From: Methylocystis sp.
Lineage (GTDB): Bacteria > Pseudomonadota > Alphaproteobacteria > Rhizobiales > Beijerinckiaceae
Length of the DNA stretch: 64,000 bases
NCBI GenBank assembly: GCA_022843405.1
Contig: JALHNQ010000002.1
Coordinates: forward strand, 1 to 64,000
Direction of reading: 5' to 3'
Below are positions 40,401 through 52,658 of the stretch, in pieces; the first letter of the stretch is position 1; each line of letters begins with the position of its first letter. The notes beneath the pieces are model-generated. The model saw nothing but the letters and a program-made list of their open reading frames with translations. It ran no database searches and was not told the origin of the DNA. The position numbers and the translations under genes are program-made.

Positions 40401-40569
40401 CGTCGTCGCGACGCATCGCGCGCAATTATACGAACTCTTGTCGCAGTTTCGCGACGAATCGATGCCCTACGCCTCGCGGCCGCATCCGGCGTTCCTTAGC
40501 GATGTCGGCGACTATGATCACCTTGCGCGCGTGAAGGAATGGATGCGTGGCGGCGGAGAGGAGGCATGA
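37462..40569 (+). CDS. addB: Double-strand break repair protein AddB
   Basis: 1035 aa; LILLAGLDEGVWPPRTDTGAFLNRSMRAQLGLMAPERRIGQSAHDF; C-terminal PD-(D/E)XK region YVFDYKTGAPPTNKQV. Confidence 0.92.
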   Translation: MLARRRNLFTIAPGAPFLETFVRALLDGEIVPALSRDTPPLAMARATIYVPTQRAARALATEFAQALNQRATLLPRILPLGALEERENAALFGVEFGIDADAPIAAPIEELERRLLLSQMILQWAEALGRAIISIDSTGAPNLHESEPLLVAATPSAAYALAADLGALIDELHIEDVSVDALETLSDDAYSAFWAITTRFLQIALREWPQILLERGRIDASLYQKRLVEAQIAALTRTPPTAPVIALGSTGAQPATTRLLAAIGSLENGAVVLPGLDQLMSEDAWASVGRPDGVGEPAFTHPQTMLKRLLAAIGAARDEPRELSRLTPALATRRAFVSQAMAPAEATSAWRDYKARESDGLPRALEGVISLEAPDERLEALTLALFMREALETPGRTAALVTPDRLIARRVGAELRRFDIEIDDSGGLPLARASIGALARLVAAIGSDGADAVNIAALLGHPLTALGLSRARVAALAPLIEIGVLRVFAQPDGRWASRVASARELARAKHAHPAARRVTDDEWFEIEYAFARIDAAVAPIAALATTAALSDRARAHRAALDAVIAGAEDADEEGASALFELLDRLAHAEAPPKYDAQSYAALVDRLLSETMLRGPRRAHPRLKILGPLEARLIDADLILLAGLDEGVWPPRTDTGAFLNRSMRAQLGLMAPERRIGQSAHDFIMALGAKRVVLSRAVKRDGAPTIPSRFIARLSALAGDAFADCKKRGDAMLAIAAALDRPKETTSIERPQPRPALALRPQRLSVTRIERLRRDPYAIFAEYILKLTPLSPIGRQAGAREIGMAIHDALAEFVRRNPRGALANDARDALLSLAREKLKGFITDPSFMSFQWPRIEAGLDHALSFEQAQRARGCEVHVEISGEMALTLADTSLFRVTAIADRIEVDREGQAYVFDYKTGAPPTNKQVKAGWSPQLTLEAAMIEAGAFVEVGARHVSGAAYIGLGKGGATQWLKWTDAGFADVVATHRAQLYELLSQFRDESMPYASRPHPAFLSDVGDYDHLARVKEWMRGGGEEA

Positions 40570-43500
40570 GCGCGCGTCCCGTCGGCGGTCTGACGATCAG
40601 GCGCCAGCAAACGGCCTCCGATCCCTTCGCTTCCGCCTGGGTCTCGGCGCATGCCGGCTCGGGCAAGACCCATGTGCTGGCGCAGCGCGTCTTGCGGCTG
40701 CTGCTGGCCGGCGCGCGGCCGTCGCAGATACTTTGCCTCACCTACACCAAGGCGGCCGCCGCCAATATGGGGTCGCGCGTCTTCGATAGGCTCGCGCGTT
40801 GGGCGACGCTCGACGACGCTTCGCTCGCCAAAGAAATCGCAGAGATGGGCGCGACAATCGAGTCGCGCGCCGATCTTGATTTCGCGCGACGGCTGTTCAC
40901 ACGCGCCGTGGAAACGCCTGGCGGGCTTAAAATCCAGACGATTCACGCCTTCTGCGAGAAGCTGCTTCACATCTTCCCGCTCGAAGCCAATGTTCCGGCG
41001 TCCTTCCGCGTCGTCGACGATCTCGAGCGCGCGGAACTGATGGACTCCGCACGCCGGCGCGCGCTCGACGCGGCGACGCGAGACGGCGGGCCGCTGCGGA
41101 AAGCGCTGGAGCGCGTCGCCTGCGACGCCTCCGCAGCCGGGTTCGACGCGTTGTGCGAGGAATTGCTGCAGCATCGCCAGAAAATCGCGCGCATGCGCGA
41201 GCAGGAAGATTATGACGCCAGAGTCTTCGCGGCGCTCGGACTGCGCCCGGACGAAACTCTGGCGCGGATCGAAGCGGCGATCATCGAGGAAGGCGAACCT
41301 CCGGCGGCGTGGCCGGCGCTCGCCCGTTTGCTGCGCAGCGGTTCGACAAACGACGGCAAGCTCGCCGATTCGCTTGAGCGCGCCTTGGCGCTGGCGCCGC
41401 ATCCGGACTGTGTCGACGCCTATCTCTCGGTCTTTTTCACCAAGGAGGGCGAGCCGCGCGGGATCGGAAAAAACAAAATCATCACCGGCCCGCTCGCCAA
41501 GCGCGAACCGCAGCTTCTCGCGCGCCTGGACGCCGAGCGCGACAGGCTGATTGCGCTCGTCGAAAAGCGCAAGGCGGCGGCCGTCGCCGAACGCTCGCTG
41601 GCGTTACATGCGCTCGGCGACGCCATAATCGGCGAATATGAGCACGCCAAAAGGCGGCGGGGGCTGCTCGACTATGACGATCTGATCGAAGGCGCGCGAC
41701 GCCTGCTCCATCGTTCGAGTCCGTCATGGGTGCTCTATAAGCTCGATGCGCAGATCGATCATATTCTGCTCGACGAGGCGCAGGATACGAGTTCGGCGCA
41801 ATGGGACATTTTGGCGGCGATCGCCGACGAATTCTGCGCCGGCGCCGGCGCCCGCGAACGAACACGCGGTCCGCCGCGCAGCTTCTTTGCGGTCGGCGAC
41901 GAGAAACAGTCGATCTTTTCCTTCCAGGGCGCGGCACCCGAGAGATTCGACGCGATGCGACGCGAATTTCGAGCGAGATTCGAACGCGTCGAACGACGCT
42001 TCGAACCGGTGACGCTCACCCAATCCTTTCGCTCGGCGCCCGGCGTGCTGCAGGCTGTCGACGAGATTTTCGCGATCGAAGAGAACCGGCTTGGCCTCTG
42101 CTTCGATCTGGAGGAGCCGGCGCCAAGGCATGAGGCGTGGAAATCCGACGTCGCCGCGCTGATCGAAATTTGGGAGCCGATCGGCGCAGAAAAGGCGCAA
42201 GAGACGAGCGACTGGCGTCTGCCGATCGATCATGTCGATGCGAGCGACCCCAATGAGTTGTTGGCGCATAGACTCGCGCGCAAGGTTAGGGCGCTGCTTG
42301 CGCCCGAAAACGGCGAATGCGTCGAGGACCGCGGCGCTTTGCGCCCCATCGAGGCCGGCGACATTCTTATTCTCGTGCGCAAGCGCGGTCCGCTCTTTGA
42401 GGCGATCATTCGCGCCTTGAAGAGCGAACATATCGCCGTGGCCGGCGCCGACCGGCTCAATCTTGCCGACCACATCGCCGTGCATGATCTCATCGCGCTC
42501 GGACGCGCGGCGCTGCTGCCGCAAGACGATTTGACATTGGCGAGCGTGTTGAAGTCGCCCTTCTTCGGTTTCGACGATGACGATCTCATCGCCTTCGCGC
42601 CGGGCCGGCGCGCGTCGCTCATCGAAGCGCTCGCGGAATCTGACGAGCCGCGCCGCCGCGCCGCCGCCGAGCGTCTGCAGCGCTTGCGACGCGACGCCGC
42701 CGACCGCGCGCCCTTCGATTTCTACAGCCGCGTTCTTGGTCGCGACGGCGGACGCGCACAACTCGTCGCAAGACTTGGCGGCGAAGCCGAAGACGCGATC
42801 GACGAATTCTTGAAACTCGCCGCGAGCTTCGAACGCGAACAGCCGCCATCGCTCGCGAAGTTTTTGGCGATGGCCGAGTCGCTCGATCTGTCGATCAAGC
42901 GCGATATGGAGTCGGCCGGCGGCGCGGTGCGGGTGATGACCGCTCACGCGGCCAAAGGCTTGGAGGCGAAAATCGTCTTTCTGCCCGACACCTGCGGTGC
43001 GCCTGCCGGCAAGCATGATCCAAAACTCTACGCGATCGGAGAGGCGGACGACACAATTCTTCTCTGGTCACTCGCAAAGGATAGCGATCCAAGCGCGCTC
43101 AAAGCGGCGCGCGAAGCGCATCGACGCGGCGAGCGCGAGGAGAGCCAGCGCCTGCTTTATGTCGCGCTGACGCGCGCGGAGGAGCGGCTCTATATTTGCG
43201 GCGCCCAAGGCGTGAAGGGACGCGCCGAGGGCTGCTGGCACGACGCCATTCGTCAGGCGCTCGAACCAAGCTGCGAGGTTCTGGCCGACCCGCTCGAACC
43301 AGCATCGACCATCCTGCGACGCGGCGCAGCGCCGCCGCGATTCGATCTTCCAAGAAGGGAGCAGACGACCGTTGCCGTCGACCTTCCGGCTTTCGCCACG
43401 ACCAAGGCGAAAGGCGAAGCGACCCCTGCGCCGCCACTGCGTCCGTCAAGCGCGCTCGCCGGCGCCGACGTCATCGAACTTGCAGGCGATGGCGGCCCGG

Positions 43501-44021
43501 CGAGAGCGGACCAAGCGGGGCGATTGCTGCACGGACGCCTCGTTCATGCGCTGTTGCAGCATCTGCCCGCCTGCGCGCCCGACGATCGGCGAGACGCGGC
43601 GCGGCGTTTTCTTCAAGCGCGCGGCGGCTTCTTCGACATAGACCAGCAGGAGGCGCTTGCGCGATCGGCGCTCGCTATCGTCGGCGATCCGCAGCTCGCG
43701 CCGCTGTTCGGACCGGAATCGAGACCGGAAGTCGACATTGTCGCGACGCTTGAGAATGGCGCCGTCGTCTCGGGCCGCATCGACCGTCTGGCGGAAACCG
43801 CGACTGAAGCGCTCATCGCCGAGTTCAAAACCGGACGGCCGCGCGGAGAAATTGAAGACGCGCATTTGCGTCAGCTCGCGCTTTATCGCGCCGCGGCCGC
43901 GCCGCTTTTCCCGGGTAAGCGGCTGCGCTGCTTTCTGATCTACACCCAGAACGCCAGCGTGTTTGAGGCCGAGGAAACGGCGCTGACCGCTGCGCTCGCA
44001 TGCGCGCTTACGACCGGTTGA
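40566..44021 (+). CDS. addA: Double-strand break repair helicase AddA
   Basis: VSAHAGSGKTHVLAQRVLRLLL, LCLTYTKAAAANM, DEAQDTSSAQW, VMTAHAAKGLEAKIVFLPDT; overlaps the addB stop (ATGA). Confidence 0.95.
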   Translation: MSARPVGGLTIRRQQTASDPFASAWVSAHAGSGKTHVLAQRVLRLLLAGARPSQILCLTYTKAAAANMGSRVFDRLARWATLDDASLAKEIAEMGATIESRADLDFARRLFTRAVETPGGLKIQTIHAFCEKLLHIFPLEANVPASFRVVDDLERAELMDSARRRALDAATRDGGPLRKALERVACDASAAGFDALCEELLQHRQKIARMREQEDYDARVFAALGLRPDETLARIEAAIIEEGEPPAAWPALARLLRSGSTNDGKLADSLERALALAPHPDCVDAYLSVFFTKEGEPRGIGKNKIITGPLAKREPQLLARLDAERDRLIALVEKRKAAAVAERSLALHALGDAIIGEYEHAKRRRGLLDYDDLIEGARRLLHRSSPSWVLYKLDAQIDHILLDEAQDTSSAQWDILAAIADEFCAGAGARERTRGPPRSFFAVGDEKQSIFSFQGAAPERFDAMRREFRARFERVERRFEPVTLTQSFRSAPGVLQAVDEIFAIEENRLGLCFDLEEPAPRHEAWKSDVAALIEIWEPIGAEKAQETSDWRLPIDHVDASDPNELLAHRLARKVRALLAPENGECVEDRGALRPIEAGDILILVRKRGPLFEAIIRALKSEHIAVAGADRLNLADHIAVHDLIALGRAALLPQDDLTLASVLKSPFFGFDDDDLIAFAPGRRASLIEALAESDEPRRRAAAERLQRLRRDAADRAPFDFYSRVLGRDGGRAQLVARLGGEAEDAIDEFLKLAASFEREQPPSLAKFLAMAESLDLSIKRDMESAGGAVRVMTAHAAKGLEAKIVFLPDTCGAPAGKHDPKLYAIGEADDTILLWSLAKDSDPSALKAAREAHRRGEREESQRLLYVALTRAEERLYICGAQGVKGRAEGCWHDAIRQALEPSCEVLADPLEPASTILRRGAAPPRFDLPRREQTTVAVDLPAFATTKAKGEATPAPPLRPSSALAGADVIELAGDGGPARADQAGRLLHGRLVHALLQHLPACAPDDRRDAARRFLQARGGFFDIDQQEALARSALAIVGDPQLAPLFGPESRPEVDIVATLENGAVVSGRIDRLAETATEALIAEFKTGRPRGEIEDAHLRQLALYRAAAAPLFPGKRLRCFLIYTQNASVFEAEETALTAALACALTTG

Positions 44022-44023
44022 GC

Positions 44024-45112
44024 TTAAGTGGGCTCATCGGGTCCGACGCGGCGGCGCCAGAACTCCAACAACAGGGGCGTCAGCGCCATGATGATCGGTC
44101 CGAGGACGATGCCCGAAGCGCCGAACAATTGCAGGCCGCCGAGCATGGCGATGAACGCCGGGACGGTGTGCAGGCGCATACTGTCGCCGATCAGCAGCGG
44201 CCGAACCAGATTGTCGATGCTGGCGATCACCACGCCGCCCCACAGGCCGAGAATGAGGGCTGCGATCCAGCGGCCCTCGATCAAGAGATAAATCGTCGCC
44301 GGGATCCAGATGACGAAGGAGCCGAGCACCGGCACGATCGACAAGACGCCCATGATCAGGCCCCAGAGCACAGGCGAGTTCAAGTCAAGCGCCCAGAACA
44401 TGAAGCCGCCGAGCAGACCCTGCAGGGCTGCGATCGCCAAAGTTCCGAAAATGATCGCGTGGATCGTATCGCGCACGCGCACGATGATTTTGCCGGTTTC
44501 GAGTTTTGAGAAAGGCGACAATCGCGCGAGCGTCTGAATAGCGACGGCTCGGTCGCGCAAGAAAAAGAAGAGGAGGTAGAACGCCAGTAGCGTGGTGATG
44601 ATCTGGCCCGTCGACGCGCGCAAAAAATTCGCGGCGATATTGGTGAGGAAGGCGCCGAGCTGGGAGAAGATCGCTTGCACGTCGAATCTGCGTTCGATCC
44701 AATGTTGAAGGCTCGCGAGCCAAGGATGCGACTCGAGCATCGTTTGCCAATTGCCGTGCTGCGCCGCCTTCTGAATGTAGTTGACCCCTGCGGCAGCCTC
44801 GCTGACGAGGCGTTCGACGACGAGCAGAAGAGGTCCGACGACGACGAGCGCGACGATCAGCATAGATACGCCGGCCGCAATCGAGGGCGGCAGGAAGCGC
44901 TCCAGGAAGCGATGCGGCACAATGAACACAACCGCGAGCACAAGCGCCCAGGTGAGCGCCGCCAGAAAAGGCGCGGCGACCAGCAGCGAGGCGCCAATCA
45001 GGGCAAGCGTGACGGCCAGTCTGGCGAGGACAAAAACGTCGATCGAGAATTTCTGCTCCCGATCGACCAGCGCCGCCGCTTCCAGTTCCTCGTGCATGTC
45101 CGCCTCTGTCAC
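44024..45112 (-). CDS. AI-2E family transporter
   Basis: 362 aa, multiple TMs; GGFMFWALDLNSPVLWGLIMGVLSIVPVLGSFVIWIPATIYLLIEG. Confidence 0.88.
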   Translation of the reverse strand: MTEADMHEELEAAALVDREQKFSIDVFVLARLAVTLALIGASLLVAAPFLAALTWALVLAVVFIVPHRFLERFLPPSIAAGVSMLIVALVVVGPLLLVVERLVSEAAAGVNYIQKAAQHGNWQTMLESHPWLASLQHWIERRFDVQAIFSQLGAFLTNIAANFLRASTGQIITTLLAFYLLFFFLRDRAVAIQTLARLSPFSKLETGKIIVRVRDTIHAIIFGTLAIAALQGLLGGFMFWALDLNSPVLWGLIMGVLSIVPVLGSFVIWIPATIYLLIEGRWIAALILGLWGGVVIASIDNLVRPLLIGDSMRLHTVPAFIAMLGGLQLFGASGIVLGPIIMALTPLLLEFWRRRVGPDEPT

Positions 45113-45233
45113 TGCGCTCGGCCTATAGACAGGGCGCGCCGCTGGCGAGGCAAGCGGCGGGCGGCGCGCTCCTTCGAGGATGGAAGACGCGCGCCCGGCG
45201 CGGCGAGGTCGCGAAACAACTCATCGCGTCGCC

Positions 45234-45264
45234 GAAAAAATCGGGCGGCTTCGAGAGCCGCCCG
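45234..45264 (-). terminator. Rho-independent terminator after pnp
   Basis: On the minus strand CGGGCGGCT-CTCGA-AGCCGCCCG-ATTTTTT. Confidence 0.9.
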
Positions 45265-45273
45265 GTAAGCGAT

Positions 45274-47430
<2,157 letters not shown>

Positions 47431-47629
47431 GCTGGTCTTTCTCTGATGAACCCGCGGTTCGTCATGAGCAAGACGGCGAGAAGCTGCGGCAGCGATGTTT
47501 CGTAAAGCGTCGACGCAGCGTCCGGCGATCCTGCCATGACTTTACGCGTTGGTCGTGGCGAGCGTCCTCTCTGACGCTCTCGAAAATGGCGAAGCGGCGC
47601 ATCGGCGCCGCCATCGCTTATGCTTGCGG

Positions 47630-47899
47630 TTAGCGGCGGATGCCGAGCCGCTCGATCAGGCTCTTGTAGCGCGCCTCGTCGCGCACCTTGACATAGTCCA
47701 GAAGCTGGCGGCGCTGGGAGACGAGCTTCAAAAGTCCGCGACGCGAATGATTGTCTTTCGCATGCGTCTTGAAATGGTCGGTCAGATTGGAGATCCGTTC
47801 GGTGAGAATCGCCACCTGCACCTCGGGCGAACCCGTATCGTTCGCCTTGGTGGAATATTCCTTGATGAGCGCCTGTTTGCGCTCCGCCGTGATCGACAT
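47630..47899 (-). CDS. rpsO: 30S ribosomal protein S15
   Basis: [71 protein letters not shown]. Confidence 0.98.
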   Translation of the reverse strand: MSITAERKQALIKEYSTKANDTGSPEVQVAILTERISNLTDHFKTHAKDNHSRRGLLKLVSQRRQLLDYVKVRDEARYKSLIERLGIRR

Positions 47900-48088
47900 C
47901 GGGCATCCCTGTTTTTGAAGGTGATCCGCGCTCTGCGGCCAGGGCCGGGATGTCGTCCAGCAGGGTCGCGCGAAAACGGAGCCGCCCCGGCGAGCCGGGG
48001 CGTGCGGGGGCCTTATAGCAGATTTTCAGTGGAAGGGTAGGGGGTCGATCTCCCGCCAAGCGCGAACGGCGGCGGTTCAGACGACAGG

Positions 48089-49870
48089 CTATGCGCCCTT
48101 ATCCGGCTCCAGCATCTGGGCGTCGCCGCGCAGCATGCGGATGATGAAAGCGCGCGCCGCCGGCTTCTCGCTATTGGACATAAGTCCCGACAGCAGTCCG
48201 AGCGCGCCGCCGAGCGTTACGCCCACAAGCGCGCACAGCGCATAGACTTCGATGCGGTTGGGCGTCTCGGCCATCGCCAGCGCGCCGAAGAGGCCGACGG
48301 CGCCGCCGCAGAGCGCGACGAGCGCTTCGCGATCGCCGGCGCGGGACCAAAAAGCGAGCGCAAGAGAGGGCGCGAGGCAGGCGGCGGACACCGCCAGCGC
48401 CGCGGCGACGAGCGCGCCGGGCGTGAAGACGCCGGCGACCGCGGCCACATAGGCGAGCGTCGAGACGATCACCAGCGTCACGCGATTGACGGCGAGACGC
48501 CGGCTCGTCAGGTCGATCTCCCCGCGCAGCCGATATAGCGCGTCATGGCCGAAGGCCGTCGCGCAGGCTTGCAGGCTCGCCGTGGCGAGTGCGAGGCCGA
48601 GCGCCACCAGCGCCGAGGCGAGAAGCCCGATCGACGCCGCGCCGAGCTCCGCCGCCTGGGGCAGGAAGCCGAGTAGAAAGTCGCCGTCGATCGGGCGGAT
48701 GTCCGCTGCGGCGAGCGGCGCGCCTGGGGCGTAACCTCTTGCGGCGCAAGCGCGCTGCGCCTCGGAGGGTCCGCGCACCGAATAGCCGCAAATGCTGATC
48801 AGTCCGCGCTCGCTCGCCTGATAGACCGTCTGCGGCAAGCGTTCCGGCGGCTGTCCCGCCGTCGCACGGGCGAGCGAGAGCGCCGAGGCGCCGATCGCCG
48901 CCGCAGCCATCAAAGCGATGACGACGCTCCAGAACAGGCCGGCGAGACCGGCGCGCCGCGCGCTTCGCCTGTCGGCGGTCGTCAGCGACGTCGCGAGCAC
49001 GGGCGCAAGCGTCGCGAGCCCGAGCGCCGCCGCCAGAGTGGTGGCAAGTTCCACCGGAACGCCAAGTTGCGCCGGCGTGACGCTCCAGTTCGCCAGCAGG
49101 TTCGCCGCCTCCGTCCAGGCCTCGCCGCCAAAGATCAGCCCGGCCGGGAGAGCGTCGCGGACGCTCAGCGCCGCGATCGGCCAGCCAAAGCCCAGCGTCG
49201 CCACGCCCGCCGCCGCCGCCGCGCCCCATACGACGCCCGACAGTCCGCCCGGACCGGCGATGATGAGGCTCGTCGCGGCGACGAGAAACGCCGCGAAACC
49301 CCGATTGGCGCCGGTGAGTTCGACGAGCGCATTGACCGCGATCAGGCCGCCGGCGGCTGCGAGCAGCGTCGACGACAACGCCACTGCGCCGATGAAGCCG
49401 ACCCGCGTCGCCGCGCTCTGGAAACGCGCGCAGAGAAGTTCGGAAATCGAGAACACGCCGGTCTTGCGCAGCAGCGGCCCCAGATAAAGTCCCGCCAGGG
49501 CGAGGCCGACGAAGATTCCGGCGATCGCGCCCGTCGACCAACTGCGTCCGGCGAGACGCGCCCCGAAGGGCAGCATCAGGGCGACCACGATCGCGGCGTT
49601 GGCGAAGCCGGCGTAGGCGGCGGGTAGCGCCCGGCCGGCGGTGTAATAGACCGACACCCGCATCGAATGCAGGAGGAAGCCGAGCGTGGCGAGCCCAAGA
49701 ATGGTGAAATAGGGCGGCGCGGCGCCGACAAACCTTTCCGGCGCGCCCACGCGATCGAGCAGCGCCGCAAAGGCGTAAGCCAGGAGGAAGCTCGCGGCGA
49801 CGAAGGCGATTTTGGCGTCGAGGTTAGCTCTGTCGAGCAAAGCCTGCTCGCTGGACCGATCGCTCATCAT
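48089..49870 (-). CDS. Sodium:solute symporter family protein
   Basis: 593 aa with many TMs; VYYTAGRALPAAYAGFANAAIVVALMLP, SSF-type organisation. Confidence 0.78.
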   Translation of the reverse strand: MMSDRSSEQALLDRANLDAKIAFVAASFLLAYAFAALLDRVGAPERFVGAAPPYFTILGLATLGFLLHSMRVSVYYTAGRALPAAYAGFANAAIVVALMLPFGARLAGRSWSTGAIAGIFVGLALAGLYLGPLLRKTGVFSISELLCARFQSAATRVGFIGAVALSSTLLAAAGGLIAVNALVELTGANRGFAAFLVAATSLIIAGPGGLSGVVWGAAAAAGVATLGFGWPIAALSVRDALPAGLIFGGEAWTEAANLLANWSVTPAQLGVPVELATTLAAALGLATLAPVLATSLTTADRRSARRAGLAGLFWSVVIALMAAAAIGASALSLARATAGQPPERLPQTVYQASERGLISICGYSVRGPSEAQRACAARGYAPGAPLAAADIRPIDGDFLLGFLPQAAELGAASIGLLASALVALGLALATASLQACATAFGHDALYRLRGEIDLTSRRLAVNRVTLVIVSTLAYVAAVAGVFTPGALVAAALAVSAACLAPSLALAFWSRAGDREALVALCGGAVGLFGALAMAETPNRIEVYALCALVGVTLGGALGLLSGLMSNSEKPAARAFIIRMLRGDAQMLEPDKGA

Positions 49871-49941
49871 TTTTCTCGCTCAAATCAAAAGCGGGGAAAC
49901 TCTAGACGAGGAGGTCTCGCGGGCCAAGATGGCGCGCGCCG

Positions 49942-50544
49942 CTAGGCGATCGAACGCGCATAAGACAGGATGAAGCGGCTCATTTTCTCTCTCAGGTCGC
50001 CGAAGGCCATCCCCATCCGGTTGTAGCCGATCGCGGCCGGGATGGCGGCGGCGAGCCCGTAAGCGGTCGCGGCCAGTGCGTCGGCGATGCCCGGAGCGAC
50101 GACCGCAAGACTCGTGTCCTGCGTCTGGGCGATTCCCGAAAAGCTCGACATGATTCCCCAGACGGTGCCGAACAGGCCGACGAAAGGGCCCGCCGAAGCA
50201 ACGATGGCGAGAACGGGAAGCGCGCCTTCGGCGTCGAGCATGAATTCGCTGGCGACGCGGTTCATTTGCTGCAGCACGCGTTCGCGCTTTAAATGAGGGG
50301 GTTCGTCGGGCAGTTCCGCGTGCGAGGCTTCCTGCGCGGCCGCGGCGATCGGCCAAAGCACGCCGATGTCGCCCCCGGCGCGGGCGCGGTTCAGCGCCTT
50401 CGACAGGCGCAGAAGAACAAAAACGCCGTCAATGATGAGCACCCAGGTCCAAACCGCCGCGGCGAGAAGAAGCGCCATCACCACTTTGCTCACAGGTCCG
50501 GCGTAAAGAAACATGCCGAACGGCGACATTGGCGCAAATTCCAT
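49942..50544 (-). CDS. MotA/TolQ/ExbB proton channel family protein
   Basis: LAIVASAGPFVGLFGTVWGIMSSFSGIAQTQDTSLAVVAPGIADALAATAYGLAAAIPAAIGYN. Confidence 0.92.
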   Translation of the reverse strand: MEFAPMSPFGMFLYAGPVSKVVMALLLAAAVWTWVLIIDGVFVLLRLSKALNRARAGGDIGVLWPIAAAAQEASHAELPDEPPHLKRERVLQQMNRVASEFMLDAEGALPVLAIVASAGPFVGLFGTVWGIMSSFSGIAQTQDTSLAVVAPGIADALAATAYGLAAAIPAAIGYNRMGMAFGDLREKMSRFILSYARSIA

Positions 50545-50574
50545 TGCAACGCCCTCCCGAGGCCTCGTCAGCCC

Positions 50575-51396
50575 TCATTGAAACGTAATGCCCTGCCGCG
50601 CATATACCGCCCCGCAGCTGCTTGGCCCGCGCGAAGAGGCGACGATGCGCCGCGCCAGCGCTGCATGCGCCGGACTGCCGCCCGAGACCGAAATGCCCGA
50701 AATGCCGCCGCCGGCGTTGATATAGAAGGACACGGAGACCGTTCCCGGCCCGAGGCTTGTCACGGCTGGCGTACGCCCGCGAATCGAAGCGGCGACCTGG
50801 GCGATACAAGTCGCTTGCGAGGCGGCGGAAGCGTCGCCGCGGCCTCCCGGCAATCCGAAGCGGCCCGCGACTCGCGCCGCGCCGGAACCCTGGCCGGTCC
50901 CTCCGGGGAGGCCATAGCGACGGCCCGTTTGGGCCGCGCGACGTCCAGCATCCACTGTTTCCCGGCGCTCGCGTACGTTCTTCTCGACTTTCTTCGGCTT
51001 CTCGACCTTTTCCTTTTTCTCGGCCTTTTCTTTCTTTTCCGGCGCCTGGACTACGTCGGGCTCCATGATCAACGGGGGCGGCGGCGAGTCAGAGACCATC
51101 TCGTCGATTCCCTCGACGGTAAGGGCCGCCGTTTCGATTGGCGGCGTATCCTCCAACGAATCTCCTTCCGGCGCTGGATCGCCAGCTTCCAGGGAAACGC
51201 CTTCGGGGATGAGTTCCGCCTTAAGGGCGCTAAAGTCGACGACCGGCGACTGCGGCCAGTAAACGCCTGAAGCGAAGAAGGCGACGAAGATCGCGACAAC
51301 CGAAATGGCGGAGAGAGGATGCAGCCAACGGGGCCTGAGTGGCGGGCGGTTTTCTATCCGCGCGCCGGTGACCGAACTCGTCGTAATTTTGTTCAC
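50575..51396 (-). CDS. TonB-like energy transducer
   Basis: N-terminal TM, EKKEKAEKKEKVEKPKKVEK linker, C-terminal TonB-like domain (VSVSFYINAGGGISGISVSGGSPAHAALARRIVAS). GTG start inferred. Confidence 0.78.
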   Translation of the reverse strand: MNKITTSSVTGARIENRPPLRPRWLHPLSAISVVAIFVAFFASGVYWPQSPVVDFSALKAELIPEGVSLEAGDPAPEGDSLEDTPPIETAALTVEGIDEMVSDSPPPPLIMEPDVVQAPEKKEKAEKKEKVEKPKKVEKNVRERRETVDAGRRAAQTGRRYGLPGGTGQGSGAARVAGRFGLPGGRGDASAASQATCIAQVAASIRGRTPAVTSLGPGTVSVSFYINAGGGISGISVSGGSPAHAALARRIVASSRGPSSCGAVYARQGITFQ

Positions 51397-51572
51397 GCGT
51401 GAAGCGCTCCGCCGCCGATGCGCCCTTATTGATTTGCGTCCATACGCCTGACAAACATAGCGCTTCACAGCGCCCGGAGGCGATGCGGCTTTGTGTAACA
51501 CCTACGCTGCGCCCGGGGCGAGATCGCAAGGCTGCGATCGACACACGGCCGCCTTTGGCCGATAAGGCCGGC

Positions 51573-52643
51573 ATGGCCATTCGTCCAAACTCTTCGGCGC
51601 CCGACGTGTCAGGCGTCGCCACCGTCGTCGTCGCTGAAGATGAGGCGGGCATGCGCCTCGACCGCTGGTTCAAGCGGCGCTATCCCGCGCTCGCTTTGTC
51701 CCATCTCGCCAAAATCTGCCGCAAGGGCGAGGTGCGGGTCGACGGCAAGCGCGTCGAAACGTCGACGCGGCTCGAAGAGGGGCAAAGGGTCCGCGTGCCG
51801 CCATTGAGGATCGAGACGCCCGCCGCGCCGGCGGTGAAGCGCGCCGACCCTCGGGACGCTCTGGCGCTCGCCGACATGACGCTCTTTGAGGACAAGGATG
51901 TGCTCGTCCTCAACAAGCCCTATGGGCTTGCGACCCAGGGCGGCTCCGGCCAGACGCGCCATATTGACGGCATGCTCGAGTCGCTGGCCAAAGGCGATAC
52001 GCGTCCCGTGCTGGTGCATCGCCTCGACCGCGACACGTCGGGCGTGCTGCTCGTCGCCAAGAACCGGCGGATGGCCGCCGATCTCGGCGAGATTTTCAAA
52101 TCGCGACAGGCCAAGAAAATCTATTGGGCGCTTGTCGAGGGCGTGCCGAAACCGGCGCAGGGCCGGATTTCGCTCTATCTCGCGAAAGGCGCCGGCATGG
52201 AGAAGACCAGAGGCGGCGCAAGAGACCTCGAAAAAATGCGCATCGCCAAACATGGCGAGTCCGACGCCCAGCATTCGCTGACCTATTACGCGATCGTCGA
52301 CAAGGTCGCGCCGCGCTGCGCCTGGCTGTCGATGAAGCCGCTCACCGGCCGCACGCATCAGTTGCGCGCCCATGCCGAGGCGATCGGCCATCCGATTTTC
52401 GGCGATCCCAAATACGGCCATCGCCCCGAGGACGAGGTTCGCCGGCGCGATCCGCTGCGCGCGATGCCGGAGGGGTTCGAGCGCAAGCTGCATCTGCTCG
52501 CGAGGCGGCTCGTGCTGCCGCATCCCAAAGGCGGCGTGATCGACGTGACGGCGCCCTTGCCCGACCATATGAAAAAGAGCTGGGAGCTTTTCGGCTTCGA
52601 CGTGAAGCGCCACGATCCGATCGAGGACGCGCCGGACGTTTGA
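51573..52643 (+). CDS. RluA-family pseudouridine synthase (RluC-like)
   Basis: S4 domain [80 protein letters not shown]. Confidence 0.93.
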   Translation: MAIRPNSSAPDVSGVATVVVAEDEAGMRLDRWFKRRYPALALSHLAKICRKGEVRVDGKRVETSTRLEEGQRVRVPPLRIETPAAPAVKRADPRDALALADMTLFEDKDVLVLNKPYGLATQGGSGQTRHIDGMLESLAKGDTRPVLVHRLDRDTSGVLLVAKNRRMAADLGEIFKSRQAKKIYWALVEGVPKPAQGRISLYLAKGAGMEKTRGGARDLEKMRIAKHGESDAQHSLTYYAIVDKVAPRCAWLSMKPLTGRTHQLRAHAEAIGHPIFGDPKYGHRPEDEVRRRDPLRAMPEGFERKLHLLARRLVLPHPKGGVIDVTAPLPDHMKKSWELFGFDVKRHDPIEDAPDV

Positions 52644-52658
52644 GGCGTCTTGCAGAGC

